Origin: Myxococcus qinghaiensis
GTDB taxonomy: Bacteria > Myxococcota > Myxococcia > Myxococcales > Myxococcaceae
DNA length: 64,000 bases
Assembly (NCBI RefSeq): GCF_024198215.1
Contig: NZ_JAKCFA010000032.1
Location: forward strand, 1-64,000
Reading direction: 5' to 3'
The stretch's first letter is position 1, and every line of letters starts with the position of its first letter. Positions 1 to 8,463 of this stretch are shown one piece after another. Below the pieces are notes generated by a model that was not told the origin of the DNA, did no database searches, and saw nothing but the letters and a program-made list of their open reading frames with translations. A program made the translations under genes and the position numbers.

Positions 1-71
1 ATGCCGACCACCATCTCATCGAGGTAGGCGCTCAGCGCCTCATCCAGCTTGCGCAGATGTGCGGGTGTCAT
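1..71 (-). mobile_element. IS701-type transposase, N-terminal end only (cut by window edge)
   Basis: Reading leftward from an ATG at 71, the frame stays open to the window edge and gives MTPAHLRKLDEALSAYLDEM followed by VVG. From memory this resembles the N-terminus of IS701-family (IS4-like DDE) transposases, which often begin with a short helix ending in a DEMVVGMGR-like segment. The upstream bases 72-90 would then be the element's untranslated end. No terminal inverted repeat or target duplication can be checked, because the other end lies outside the window. It may be an intact insertion sequence or a remnant. With only 23 residues visible the family call is tentative. Confidence 0.45.
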
Positions 72-254
72 CCCGACCGTAGATCATGACCGCTACCTGG
101 ATTCAAGTGACCGGGTAGTATTAGGCGTGCTATACAGGTTTGCCTGGAAGGCGAGACGCCCGCGGGGCGAGACAACCCCGCGAGCGAATACACCCACTCC
201 AGTCTCAACACCGTTCACGGTCGGGGGTCCTTCTGGTCGACCCAAGGAATATCC

Positions 255-1565
255 ATGTTCACGAAAAGTCTTGTCATTGCAGTGGGATGCAGTGCGTTGA
301 TGTTCGGATGTGCCGGACAGCCAGACGAGACGCAGGAGATTGTCGACAACCTGGTCGAGGCCGGGTTTCCAGCCGATGACATCATGGTCGTCGACGGGAA
401 GGTGTACGTCGGCCGAGACGCCGAGGTCTCCCTGGTCGCGTCGCGCGAGATGCTCGCGCGGGACAACAGCACCGAGGAGCAGTACCGCACGACGAACCTC
501 GTCAGCACGGCGGTGACGAAGATCTGCATCAACGGCTCGACGTTCACCGGCGCGTTCAGCACGGCGCTCGACCTGGCCATCCAGAACTATGACGAGCTGC
601 CGCTCAGCTTCGCCATGGCGCGCACGCCGAGCTCCGACTGCAGCTTCACCATCAACGCGGTCATCCAGCCGGGTGTCGTCGGAGGCTCGGCGGGATTCCC
701 CGCGGGCGGGCTGCCGTACGGCACCATCAATATCGGCGGCGGGCTTTCCTCTTACAGCGTCGACGTCATCGAGCACGTCATCACGCACGAGCTTGGCCAC
801 ACCATCGGCTTCCGCCACACGGACTACTACAATCGCGTCATCAGTTGCGGCAGTGGCGGCAACGAAGGTGACGCGGGCGTCGGCGCCATCCACATCCCGG
901 GCACGCCGACGACGGCGACCATCGGCGGCTCGCTCATGAACTCCTGCTTCCGCTCGGCCGAGACGGGGGAGTTCGCCTCCAGCGACCTCAGCGCGCTGAC
1001 CTATCTGTACTCAGCGCAGGGCTACGCGTCGTTGAACTTCGAGTCCTCAGATGCGCGCCGCACCGCCTCCACCGGTGATTGGGCCTACGGCGACTTCAAG
1101 GCCGAGTGCGCCAGCGGTGAGTCGCTGACGGGTGTGTCCCTCAGCCCCACCTCGCGGAACAGCCGCATCGCGCTCTGCCGCGCCGACGGCGACGCCTGGC
1201 GCTACCCGCACGCCGGCTGCTACTCCCGGTTCTTCTCCACCTCCGACAGCCGAGGCACCACGGCCACCGGCGACTGGGATGTCGGCAGCTTGAAGGGAGA
1301 GTGCGGCACCAACGAGTTCGTCGCCGGTGTGGCCCAGAACACCGTGCATGAAGTCACCGCGTTGCTTTGCTGCCCTGGCAACGTCGCCCACAACTCCTGC
1401 ACCCCTCGCGTCTTCGACGGCCAGGACTCACGCGAGTCCTCCACCTCGGGTGACTGGGACGTCGGCAATTGGAAGGGCGAGTGCGGTCCCGGCCGGTACA
1501 TCGGAGGGATCTCCCGCAACGTCTCCGGTGGCGCGCCCCACGCGCTGCTCTGCTGCAGCCCGTGA
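255..1565 (+). CDS. M57-like zinc metalloprotease lipoprotein with three C-terminal repeats
   Basis: A 436-residue secreted protein. A lipoprotein signal ends in ALMFGC (Cys19), so it is probably anchored in the outer membrane. The zinc motif HELGHTIGFRH (His178, Glu179, His182, His188) is the extended HEXXHXXGXXH form of metzincin-like M57 peptidases, and the catalytic domain spans about residues 80-255. The C-terminal half contains three copies of a roughly 55-residue unit (about 258-310, 318-370, 382-436). Each begins with S-D-x-R-x-x-x-x-x-G-D-W and is followed by an invariant K-x-E-C, and the Cys pairs suggest disulfide-stabilised binding modules. The start is set by AAGGAA about 6 bases upstream of ATG 255. 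It is likely a secreted protease for prey or debris; the substrate is unknown. A strong hairpin follows the stop codon. Confidence 0.85.
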   Translation: MFTKSLVIAVGCSALMFGCAGQPDETQEIVDNLVEAGFPADDIMVVDGKVYVGRDAEVSLVASREMLARDNSTEEQYRTTNLVSTAVTKICINGSTFTGAFSTALDLAIQNYDELPLSFAMARTPSSDCSFTINAVIQPGVVGGSAGFPAGGLPYGTINIGGGLSSYSVDVIEHVITHELGHTIGFRHTDYYNRVISCGSGGNEGDAGVGAIHIPGTPTTATIGGSLMNSCFRSAETGEFASSDLSALTYLYSAQGYASLNFESSDARRTASTGDWAYGDFKAECASGESLTGVSLSPTSRNSRIALCRADGDAWRYPHAGCYSRFFSTSDSRGTTATGDWDVGSLKGECGTNEFVAGVAQNTVHEVTALLCCPGNVAHNSCTPRVFDGQDSRESSTSGDWDVGNWKGECGPGRYIGGISRNVSGGAPHALLCCSP

Positions 1566-1598
1566 CGCAGCCCCGGTAGCACGGAGTCGATGAACAGA

Positions 1599-1645
1599 CG
1601 CGGGCCGGCACCGGTGAGCTCCGGAGCCGGCCCGTGCTGTCTTTC
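1599..1645 (+). terminator. Intrinsic terminator between convergent genes
   Basis: A perfect 9-bp stem pairs CGGGCCGGC (1601-1609) with GCCGGCCCG (1626-1634). It continues through an A-A mismatch into a 4-bp CCGG/CCGG inner stem with a 6-base loop. A T-rich tail (TGCTGTCTTT) follows on the plus strand. It sits 34 bases after the metalloprotease stop and about 80 bases from the end of the convergent CHAP gene, so it may serve both. Confidence 0.75.
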
Positions 1646-1723
1646 CAGACAGTCTCGGCCTTGCGCCGCGGGACGAGGCTCGTCGCCGCCCGGGAAACCC
1701 ACGAGCGGCGCAAGGGACGGCGA

Positions 1724-2236
1724 CTACATGGCGCCGGAGCAGCTCCCGGTGTGGGCGCCCGGCGGGCACCAGTAGTTGGTGATGTTCAGCTGGGCCTTGG
1801 TGCCGGTGCGCGCGTCGCAGGCGCTGCCGCTGCTCCAGTTGGACTCATGAAGGGTGATGCGGTTGGGCTCAGCGGCGGTGTTCACGCTGTGCACGAACGC
1901 GGTGTGGCCGGCCGGATTCGACCCGAGGATCATTGCCACGCAGCCCACGTGCGCGTGGTTGCTGTTGATGATGGCCCTCTTGTCGGCCCAGGTGAACAAG
2001 CCGTAGGGCAGATTGATGCCGTAGGCATCCTGCTCCGTCCGACAGCGTGCGTAGAGGACGCATTCGTCGTCACAGGAAGCGGCGCAGGCACCGTCGAAGG
2101 CCATGGACGACACTTCGCCGTCGACCACCTCCGCCGCGATGGGCTCCGGCTGCGCGGGCACCTGCTCTTCGCTGGGGCCACAGCCGGTGAAGGACAGGCA
2201 AAGGGTGAGGGCGACCAGCTTGGACTTGAACGTCAT
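1724..2236 (-). CDS. CHAP-domain lipoprotein (putative amidase/endopeptidase)
   Basis: A 170-residue protein with a lipoprotein signal ending in LSFTGC (Cys19), then a short acidic linker, then a CHAP-like fold. The putative nucleophile is Cys59 in DDECVLYARC. The His is His111 in AGHTAFVHSV, followed by the I-x-L-H-E-S-N-W strand typical of CHAP (NlpC/P60-related) amidohydrolases that cut peptidoglycan stem peptides. There are many cysteines (about nine), which suggests disulfides and an extracytoplasmic location. The ATG at 2236 is preceded by GGAGGCAGTCCC, a good ribosome site. No immunity or export partner is adjacent. The enzymatic call rests on motif order only; a non-catalytic CHAP-like protein is possible. 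Confidence 0.7.
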   Translation of the reverse strand: MTFKSKLVALTLCLSFTGCGPSEEQVPAQPEPIAAEVVDGEVSSMAFDGACAASCDDECVLYARCRTEQDAYGINLPYGLFTWADKRAIINSNHAHVGCVAMILGSNPAGHTAFVHSVNTAAEPNRITLHESNWSSGSACDARTGTKAQLNITNYWCPPGAHTGSCSGAM

Positions 2237-2342
2237 GGGACTGCCTCCGTGAGGGAACGATGCGGAGCCAGCCTATCAGAGTATTTGCTGGATTGTCTTG
2301 AATTGATTGGTTGGCTGCTTGGTGTGCCCGACGTGTAGGACG

Positions 2343-3161
2343 TCAGGTCGTGTTGGCCAGGAGGGCGCGCAGTCGCGACTCTGCTTCCTTTGCCCTGCCC
2401 ACCATCCCCCAATGTTGGAAGGAGCGATGCGCAAGTTCATAGGCTGCGCGGGCACCCGCGACATCTCCCTGCATCTGCCTGGCCTCCCCCAGAAGCATGC
2501 GACAAACCGCGGCCTCCCGGCGGGCGCTCTCCAGAGCAATGGCGTCAAGTGAGGTAAGTGCCTTGTCCAGCCACTCGACGGCCCGGACGGGCTGCCCTCG
2601 CCTCAGTGCAATTTCAGCAAGACTTTTCGCCAGCGAGGAGAGTGCCAAACGCGACTGCGAATGCGGGAGAAGCCTCCATGCCTTCAGGTAGTGCGTCTCG
2701 GCAGTGTCCACGTCGGCGCGGACATACACTGCGATTCGGCCCAGGGTGCCATGGCACCAAAGAGCGAATTCGGCATACGGACTTTCCTCCTTGCCCTCCA
2801 GCAACAGAAGGGCTGCCCGGTAGAAACCTTCCGCATCATCCTCAGCGGAGTCTGAGCAAGCCTCCGCAGCCCAGTAGAGCGCGACGCCCTCGTCTCCCCG
2901 TAGGCCCAACCCCCTGAAGCCCTCCGCGGCTTCTGTGGCATCCTTCAGGGCTTCCCTTCTCTCTTGAAGGTCTCCTGTCCTGGCGCCAATGCCGGCGAGC
3001 TCAACAAGGCACTCGCATGTGTGCCGGACGTCCCCCCGCTGGCGATAGAGGCGGACGGCCTCGCGGAGGGCCTGCGCCGCAGCAACAGAGTGCCAGTGCT
3101 TCAGGTGGTGGCTTGCCTGAGCGACAAGTTCGTCGGGATTGGATGTCGAATTGTCTTTCAT
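2343..3161 (-). CDS. TPR-like helical repeat protein
   Basis: A 272-residue soluble protein without a signal peptide, made almost entirely of amphipathic helix pairs with A-x-x-x-Y/W and A-A-x-A-Y spacing typical of tetratricopeptide repeats. Examples are the segments near residues 24-50 (AAAQALREAVRLYRQRGD), 180-215 and 220-255. Such proteins act as protein-binding scaffolds. No catalytic domain is visible. Third-position GC is lower than in neighbouring genes, which suggests later acquisition or weaker selection. It is preceded by an AT-rich gap and followed (2237-2342) by an AT-rich spacer before the CHAP gene on the same strand. No partner can be named. Confidence 0.7.
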   Translation of the reverse strand: MKDNSTSNPDELVAQASHHLKHWHSVAAAQALREAVRLYRQRGDVRHTCECLVELAGIGARTGDLQERREALKDATEAAEGFRGLGLRGDEGVALYWAAEACSDSAEDDAEGFYRAALLLLEGKEESPYAEFALWCHGTLGRIAVYVRADVDTAETHYLKAWRLLPHSQSRLALSSLAKSLAEIALRRGQPVRAVEWLDKALTSLDAIALESARREAAVCRMLLGEARQMQGDVAGARAAYELAHRSFQHWGMVGRAKEAESRLRALLANTT

Positions 3162-3305
3162 TCAGGCGGAGCGCCTCGGCCCCGCTCAGCTTGGCGATAA
3201 TTTCAGCCCTCGCGCAAGGGCCGCCCGGCGGGGAGCGACCAACGACTCCTTCCCAGGGGGGGCGCAGCAGGGGCCCTCGGTGTGTCGAGGGCCCGGCCTG
3301 TCCGC

Positions 3306-3608
3306 TCATCGAGAGGGCCCGAGTGGCCCCGAGAGCGCTCGCTCCAGCCGCGCCAGGAAGTCCTCGAGGCTTCCCTGCGCCAGCCGGGGGTATTCCCGCG
3401 CGAAGTTCGGCCAGTCCGCGCGGCTCGCCTCATGGAGCCACACGGCCTTGAGCGACTCGGTCGAGTCGCCCTGCTTCTCGGTGAACACACGTTCGAGGAA
3501 ATCCAGGGACACCCTCACGTTCTCCGCGAGCAGGACCGCGTCGTAGAGGTCCTTGCCCTGGGGCCACATGTCGCTGACGAGCCAGACGCGCTGGACGGAG
3601 CGCCGCCA
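3306..3608 (-). pseudogene. C-terminal remnant of an AbiEii-type nucleotidyltransferase (tentative)
   Basis: The last ~100 residues of this frame read as a coherent protein end. They contain WPQGKDLYDAVLLAE, which resembles the C-terminal region of nucleotidyltransferase AbiEii/AbiGii toxin-family proteins in myxobacteria, then helices rich in W, L and R. Upstream of about 3608 the frame becomes low-complexity (Arg/Pro/Ser) and runs into the divergent gene at 3688. No G-S-x-x-x-D-x-D nucleotidyltransferase motif or plausible start precedes it. I infer a truncated gene that has lost its catalytic half. It could instead be a small intact gene of unknown function. Confidence 0.4.
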
Positions 3609-3687
3609 GCGGGGTTCGTCGCCCGATTTCGCGCCTCCCCGAGGCTGCGGCTTTCGTGGGCATGCCAGACGATTTGAAAGGAGGGGA

Positions 3688-4041
3688 ATGACCCATCGCC
3701 TTCTCATGGCCTCCCTGTTGTGGGGGACTCTCGGCGGGCTGCTCACTGGCGCCGCCCCTGCCTCGGGGCTGGACGTGGAGCGCCCCACGCCTGTCGAGCT
3801 CCGGTGGAAGGTGCCCGCGGCGGCGCCGCTGCGCTACACCCTGACGGCGACGAGCCTGCCCGGGCGCGAGGGGCTGACGCAGTGGGACTCCACGCGCCCC
3901 GGGCTCTGGGGACTGTTGCCCCGCACGAGCAATCCGGGGCCCGAGCTGGTGCTCCTTCCTCGCGAGGTCGTGATGACGGCGGAGCTCGCGCGGGTGGCTG
4001 CGGATTGGAGAGATGGGATTCGAATGGCATGGCGCGCGTGA
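3688..4041 (+). CDS. Secreted hypothetical protein, probable N-terminal half of a frameshifted gene
   Basis: ATG 3688 follows a strong ribosome site (AAAGGAGGGG). It opens with a signal peptide (MTHRLLMASLLWGTLGGLLT, cleavage near APASG). The mature part reads as a beta-rich secreted domain (VELRWKVPAAAPLRYTLTAT) of about 90 residues and then ends at TGA 4041. The final residues (IRMAWRA) look like out-of-frame sequence. The overlapping downstream frame starting at 4013 continues with similar composition. A single indel near 4010-4030 would join the two into a protein of about 220 residues. The function is not recognised. Confidence 0.6.
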   Translation: MTHRLLMASLLWGTLGGLLTGAAPASGLDVERPTPVELRWKVPAAAPLRYTLTATSLPGREGLTQWDSTRPGLWGLLPRTSNPGPELVLLPREVVMTAELARVAADWRDGIRMAWRA

Positions 4042-4354
4042 GCGCTTCGACCAGGCGCGGCTGACGACGCTCGAGCGCGATGCCGCCGGGAGGACCGTGG
4101 CCATCATCGACTTCACCCTCACGATTCGGGATGAGGGGTACTACGCCCCCCTGTTGTCGCGTCGGAGGTTCCCCGCCTCCGACACGGCGTCCTACGTGGG
4201 GCGCGGGGAGTTCCTCGTCGAGGAAGGCCGCTGGAAGCGCCTGTCGGGGGAGATATCCATCCAGGCCAAGGGTGTTGTCAGGGTGGACTCGGCCTACCGG
4301 TTCGTCCTGGAGCCGCTGGAGCCCGCACGCTTCCTGCCGTTGGCCGCGGAGTGA
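4013..4354 (+). CDS. Probable C-terminal half of the frameshifted secreted gene
   Basis: This 113-residue frame overlaps the previous one by 29 bases. It has no ribosome site before ATG 4013 and no signal peptide, although its residues alternate like an extracytoplasmic beta-barrel or sandwich (VAIIDFTLTIRDEGYYAPLL; GRGEFLVEEGRWKRLSGEIS). High third-position GC supports coding. The simplest reading is that it is the remainder of the gene at 3688, separated by a frameshift. Overlapping independent genes are less likely, because this half would be unexported. The product is unrecognised. Confidence 0.55.
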   Translation: MGFEWHGARERFDQARLTTLERDAAGRTVAIIDFTLTIRDEGYYAPLLSRRRFPASDTASYVGRGEFLVEEGRWKRLSGEISIQAKGVVRVDSAYRFVLEPLEPARFLPLAAE

Positions 4355-4505
4355 GGCGCGGAGGGTGCGAACGCCTCTGACGAGCTCGTCGGCTCGCGCG
4401 GTTCCGACTTGAGCGATCTTCGGCTCCGGCATCCTGGAGCGCGTGCCACAGCGCCCCTGTGGCGGCGCGGAGGGCAGGCAAGGGTAGAGTGGCCTCGGAG
4501 GTGGC

Positions 4506-6641
4506 ATGCCCCTTCGTCTTCTCCATCACGCGTCGTGGGTCCTGTCGGTCCTGCTCCTGACGTCCGCGGTGGCCGAGGAGCCCTCGGCCAAGGGCCCCCA
4601 TTTCATCGAGGGGCTCGTCGTCTCCTCCTCGGGGCCTGCGCCCGGCGTGGAGGTGCGAGCCACCTTCCGTGAGCACGTCGTGAGCACCCGCACCGACGCG
4701 CGGGGCCACTTCGTGTTCCGAGGCCTGGCCAGCGCGCCATGGGTCCTGACAGCGACGCGTGGCTCCGAACTGGGGACCCAGACAGTGACGATGGTGTCGG
4801 GCAACGAGCGCTCCGTGGGAATCGAGCTGGCACCGCCCCGGGTCGTGAAGGGCCGCGTGCGCGGAGCGGCCGGCACTTCCCTGAAGGGCGTTCGGGTCCG
4901 AGCAGGAATCCAGCAGCAACTCGGGCTGCTGAAGTATCAGGAGGTGCTCACCGGCGAGGACGGCGGGTTCGAGGTGCCTGTGCCCGGGTTCTCGCCCATC
5001 GCGGTCCTGGTGAAGGCCCCCGAGCACGTGTCCCGCTACATCGCCCCCGTCTCGGCGGTGGCCCCGCTGGACGTGGTCCTGGAGCGTTCGGAGACGCTGC
5101 GGGGCGAGGTCGTCGACAGTGAGGGGAAGCCCGTGGTCGGCGCCTGGATTCGCCTCAAGCACTACGGCCGGGTGGGCTTCCCCTCGACGTGTTTCTGGCC
5201 ACCGCCGCTCTCGGCCCAGACGCGGGCCGATGGCTCCTTCGAGCTGCCGGAGCTGGAGCGGGGCCGCTATTCCTTCTGGGTCGAGCCCAAGGATCGGCTC
5301 TCCGCGCTGGGCGAGGTGGTGATTCCCTCACAGAAGGTGCGCTGGGAGGTGCCCGCGGGTGGGCGATTGACTGTCGCCGTCGTGCTCCCCAAGGGATTGA
5401 TTCATCCGAGACGGGTGCACGTGGACGGGCCGCTCGGGCACCGCGACGTCCGAAGCGCCTCCAGGGCTCAGCGTCCGGATGAAGCAGGCAGCGCGAGCTT
5501 CGATGGGATGGTTCCCGGCCGGTACCACGTGTCCTTGAGCTTCGACACGCTGGAGGAGTATCGGACGGTCTCCCGTGAGTTTCGCTTCGAGGGCGAAGCG
5601 CGGACGCTCACGTTGGACCTCCTGGGCGCTCGCCACTTTCGTGGCCGGCTCGTCGACGAGCGCGGCGTGGCCATCCAGGGCGGGCACGCGGAACTCAACC
5701 TGGAGCTGACAGGAGGGACGAAGCTGCTGATTCGCCGGACGACGTCGCGCAACGGGAGCTTCGCGTTCGAGCACGTTCCGCCGGGCGAGGCGAGTGTGTT
5801 CGCGGACGCGCAGGGCCATGACGAGTCGCAGCGGGTGAAGGTCCTGGATGAGCAGCCCGAGCCGGTCCGGCTCGTATCGAAGCGCGCGGTGAGCGTCCGC
5901 GACGCGGTCCGGGCAAGTGGCCGGGTGGTGGATGCTCGGGGCCGCCCCATCCCGTCCTTCCAGGTGGCGCACCAGTCATTCAAGAACGCGCAGGGGCGCT
6001 TCTCCTTGTCCATTCCCGCCGAAGGGAACAAGCCCCTGTTCGTGAGCATCTCCGCGGAGGGGTTCGCTCCCGTGCTCCGGAAGCTCGAGCCTCGGGCCGG
6101 GGCGACAGTCCGTATCGGTGACGTCAAGCTGGGGATGGGGCGGCTGCTCACGGGGCGCGTGGAGGCACCGAACGGGCAGGGGCTCTGGGAGGCAACGGTG
6201 CGGTGCAAATGGCCCGAGCTGCCCGGACGTGACGGGCCGGATGTCTGCTTCGGAGCCACCTATCCGGATGGAAGTCTCCATCTCTCAGGCGTTCCCGATG
6301 AGCCCTTCCTGCTGGAGATCCAACATCACGAGTGGCCGAGGACGCGGCGGCTCATCCCCGCGGGTGTCGACGCCGCGCACGTGCGTCTGTCGCCCGGGCT
6401 CACGCTGGAAGGCGTGGTGAGGGATGCCCGGGGATTGCCACTGGAGTCGGGCGGCGTGCTCGCGCGAAGCGATGGAGAGGTCCACTTCGGGACGCTCTCG
6501 ACGGACGGGACCTATGTCCTGCGGGTCCCGCCCGGGGCGGGTGCCATCGAGGTGCTCAATCGCCCCAGTGAGCCCGTTCCCTTCGAGGGCGCTGAAGGCC
6601 AGACGGTGCGCGCGAACCTGGTGGTGCTGACGGGAAATTGA
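4506..6641 (+). CDS. Secreted protein of repeated carboxypeptidase-regulatory-like (beta-sandwich) domains
   Basis: A 711-residue exported protein. The signal peptide (residues 1-23, ending TSAVAEE) is followed by about seven beta-sandwich modules of roughly 80-100 residues. Each carries the marks of CarboxypepD_reg-like folds: a G-x-V-V/R-D-x-x-G-x-P-V/I start (GEVVDSEGKPVVGAWIRL, GRVVDARGRPIPSFQV, GVVRDARGLPLESGGV), then T-R/D-x-x-G-x-F/Y and a final hydrophobic strand with the E-x-x-x-V ending. Such modules act as surface scaffolds or adhesion domains, and no catalytic motif is seen. Proteins with this architecture are common in myxobacteria. It lies 151 bases after the frameshifted pair on the same strand. 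ATG 4506 has GGAGGTGGC just upstream. Confidence 0.75.
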   Translation: MPLRLLHHASWVLSVLLLTSAVAEEPSAKGPHFIEGLVVSSSGPAPGVEVRATFREHVVSTRTDARGHFVFRGLASAPWVLTATRGSELGTQTVTMVSGNERSVGIELAPPRVVKGRVRGAAGTSLKGVRVRAGIQQQLGLLKYQEVLTGEDGGFEVPVPGFSPIAVLVKAPEHVSRYIAPVSAVAPLDVVLERSETLRGEVVDSEGKPVVGAWIRLKHYGRVGFPSTCFWPPPLSAQTRADGSFELPELERGRYSFWVEPKDRLSALGEVVIPSQKVRWEVPAGGRLTVAVVLPKGLIHPRRVHVDGPLGHRDVRSASRAQRPDEAGSASFDGMVPGRYHVSLSFDTLEEYRTVSREFRFEGEARTLTLDLLGARHFRGRLVDERGVAIQGGHAELNLELTGGTKLLIRRTTSRNGSFAFEHVPPGEASVFADAQGHDESQRVKVLDEQPEPVRLVSKRAVSVRDAVRASGRVVDARGRPIPSFQVAHQSFKNAQGRFSLSIPAEGNKPLFVSISAEGFAPVLRKLEPRAGATVRIGDVKLGMGRLLTGRVEAPNGQGLWEATVRCKWPELPGRDGPDVCFGATYPDGSLHLSGVPDEPFLLEIQHHEWPRTRRLIPAGVDAAHVRLSPGLTLEGVVRDARGLPLESGGVLARSDGEVHFGTLSTDGTYVLRVPPGAGAIEVLNRPSEPVPFEGAEGQTVRANLVVLTGN

Positions 6642-6872
6642 GGTGGGGAAGGATGCATCCCCTGAACGCCGGCCGTCGGTCGCTTACCGCGAACGAGCCA
6701 TGGCGCTGGGGGCAAGGCCCATGGCGGACCGTGCCCCAGAGAGAGCGGCGCGGCCCACGCATGGCACGAGGGTGAAACGGAAGGCCCGCACCGTTCGGCT
6801 CATGTCTTGTGCGCACTACGGGCTTTCCGTAGTGTTCATGAGTTTATGGAATTCGGCGAGACGGGAGTTCGT

Positions 6873-8210
6873 ATGCACCCGCGGGTACGCAGGCGCTTCA
6901 TGGAGACCCTGGCAGTGCTTGGGATCATCGCGACGACGCTCTTTGGCGCGTCGCCGGCTCGGGCTGACTACGCGGCGATGATGCAGCCGGCCTCGGGGAG
7001 GGTCACGTATGTCGTTGGCGGCTGTCCCTCCGACCCCAGGCCGACGCACATGGGAATCGACATCGCGGGCCCGGGGGGCGCGCCCATCGTGGCCGCGTAC
7101 GACGGCGTCGTCACCACGCGCGTCGTCAACTTCGGCACGTCAGGCTATGGAAACCATGTGCTCATCACACACGCGTCCGGCTACACGACGCTCTACGCGC
7201 ACATGCAGCAGGCTCCGGCCGTCGTCTTGAACCAGTTCGTGACGAAGGGCCAGACGATAGGCCTCATCGGCCACACTGGTAACTCCTTCGGAGATCACCT
7301 GCATTTCGAGCTCAAGCGGAACGGGGCGAACATCGCGAACCAGGGTTACTCGTGCGGCCAGACAGTCACGAGGGGGCATGCGATTGCCATGGACTTTCCC
7401 GGGCTCCAGTCCAACGCGACCAGGACGATCCACGAGACGGCGGTACACGGTGTCGCGTGGAAGAGGATGAGCACGGGGCAGCAGATCTCCTCGAGTGTCT
7501 TCACGACCGTGAACATGGGGACGGGATGGGGTGACATCCTCAGCAGCTCCGGCGGCTACCTCTGGCACACGCTCGTGAGCGGTGGACGGTGGGTCACCCT
7601 CAACTCCGGGCTCTCCTTGAACGCCACGAGCATGTCCGCTGTGAATGTCGGGCAGGCTTCGCCGCAGATCCTCGCGGTGGAGGATGGCCGGCTCATGCAC
7701 ATCTGGGGCGATTCGAACGGATGGCACAAGGGTTGGACCGGCATCCACACGACGGGCAAGGTCTCCGCTGTCGTGATGGCGAACAACTCCATCCAGGCGA
7801 TGATCAATCAGGGTGGGACGCTGTACCAGGTGTGGACCGGCGGCGGCGCCTGGCACATCGCGTCCAGCGGACAGCCGGTCGGCGACGCGTTCGAGGCGGT
7901 GTACATGGGGGGCAGCGCACCTCAGGTGATGACCGTGTTGAACGGGCAACTCCATCAGATCTGGGCCACGAGCACGGAGTGGGTGACGATGTCGACGGGT
8001 ATCGTGATTGCGCCCGGCGCGTCTTTGACGGCACTGAACATGGGCGGTGGGTGGCCGCAGGTGTTCACCGCTGAAGCCGGGAACCTGTACCAGACGGCCG
8101 TCATGAATGGCAGCTGGACGAGGATGGCGACCGGGACCCAGGCTTCCGGGCCCATTGACGCCGTCTACCTCGGAGGAGGTGAACAGCCCCGCGTGTATGC
8201 CGCGGAGTGA
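6873..8210 (+). CDS. M23 (LytM) peptidase with propeller-like C-terminal repeats
   Basis: A 445-residue exported protein with a signal peptide ending SPARA-D. The M23 domain covers residues about 40-165 and keeps all zinc and catalytic residues: His59 and Asp63 (HMGID), His110 (LYAHMQ), His142 and His144 (DHLHFE). It should therefore be an active peptidoglycan endopeptidase. From about residue 185 the tail is Gly/Trp-rich and repetitive, with strands such as VNMGTGWGDILSSSGGYLWH, VYMGGSAPQVMTVLNGQLHQ and LNMGGGWPQVFTAEAGNLYQ. These recur every ~48 residues, like a tectonin/PLL-type beta-propeller lectin of five or six blades. I infer a secreted lytic enzyme with a glycan-binding propeller. 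ATG 6873 is chosen because ACGGGAG lies 6 bases upstream and the signal peptide follows; ATG 6900 is an alternative. Confidence 0.85.
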   Translation: MHPRVRRRFMETLAVLGIIATTLFGASPARADYAAMMQPASGRVTYVVGGCPSDPRPTHMGIDIAGPGGAPIVAAYDGVVTTRVVNFGTSGYGNHVLITHASGYTTLYAHMQQAPAVVLNQFVTKGQTIGLIGHTGNSFGDHLHFELKRNGANIANQGYSCGQTVTRGHAIAMDFPGLQSNATRTIHETAVHGVAWKRMSTGQQISSSVFTTVNMGTGWGDILSSSGGYLWHTLVSGGRWVTLNSGLSLNATSMSAVNVGQASPQILAVEDGRLMHIWGDSNGWHKGWTGIHTTGKVSAVVMANNSIQAMINQGGTLYQVWTGGGAWHIASSGQPVGDAFEAVYMGGSAPQVMTVLNGQLHQIWATSTEWVTMSTGIVIAPGASLTALNMGGGWPQVFTAEAGNLYQTAVMNGSWTRMATGTQASGPIDAVYLGGGEQPRVYAAE

Positions 8211-8463
8211 ATCCTCCGGGAGCGCCAGCTCCTGGGCGATCCTGTCCGTGGACACACCGGAGGGCGCCTCCCGGATGACCGAGCTCGCGCTGCCGTGGGA
8301 GGGGAACGGGCTTCGGAGCAAGACATGACGTGGACGCGCCAGGCTGTGCAGACCCGTTCACGTCGACCTCTGGAATGTGCAAGGAATTGCACAGCCGTGA
8401 CATGGGCGCCGTCGAGGACGAGGAGAATGGGACAGGGGCAAGCTTCTTGCTGTGTGACGGCGC

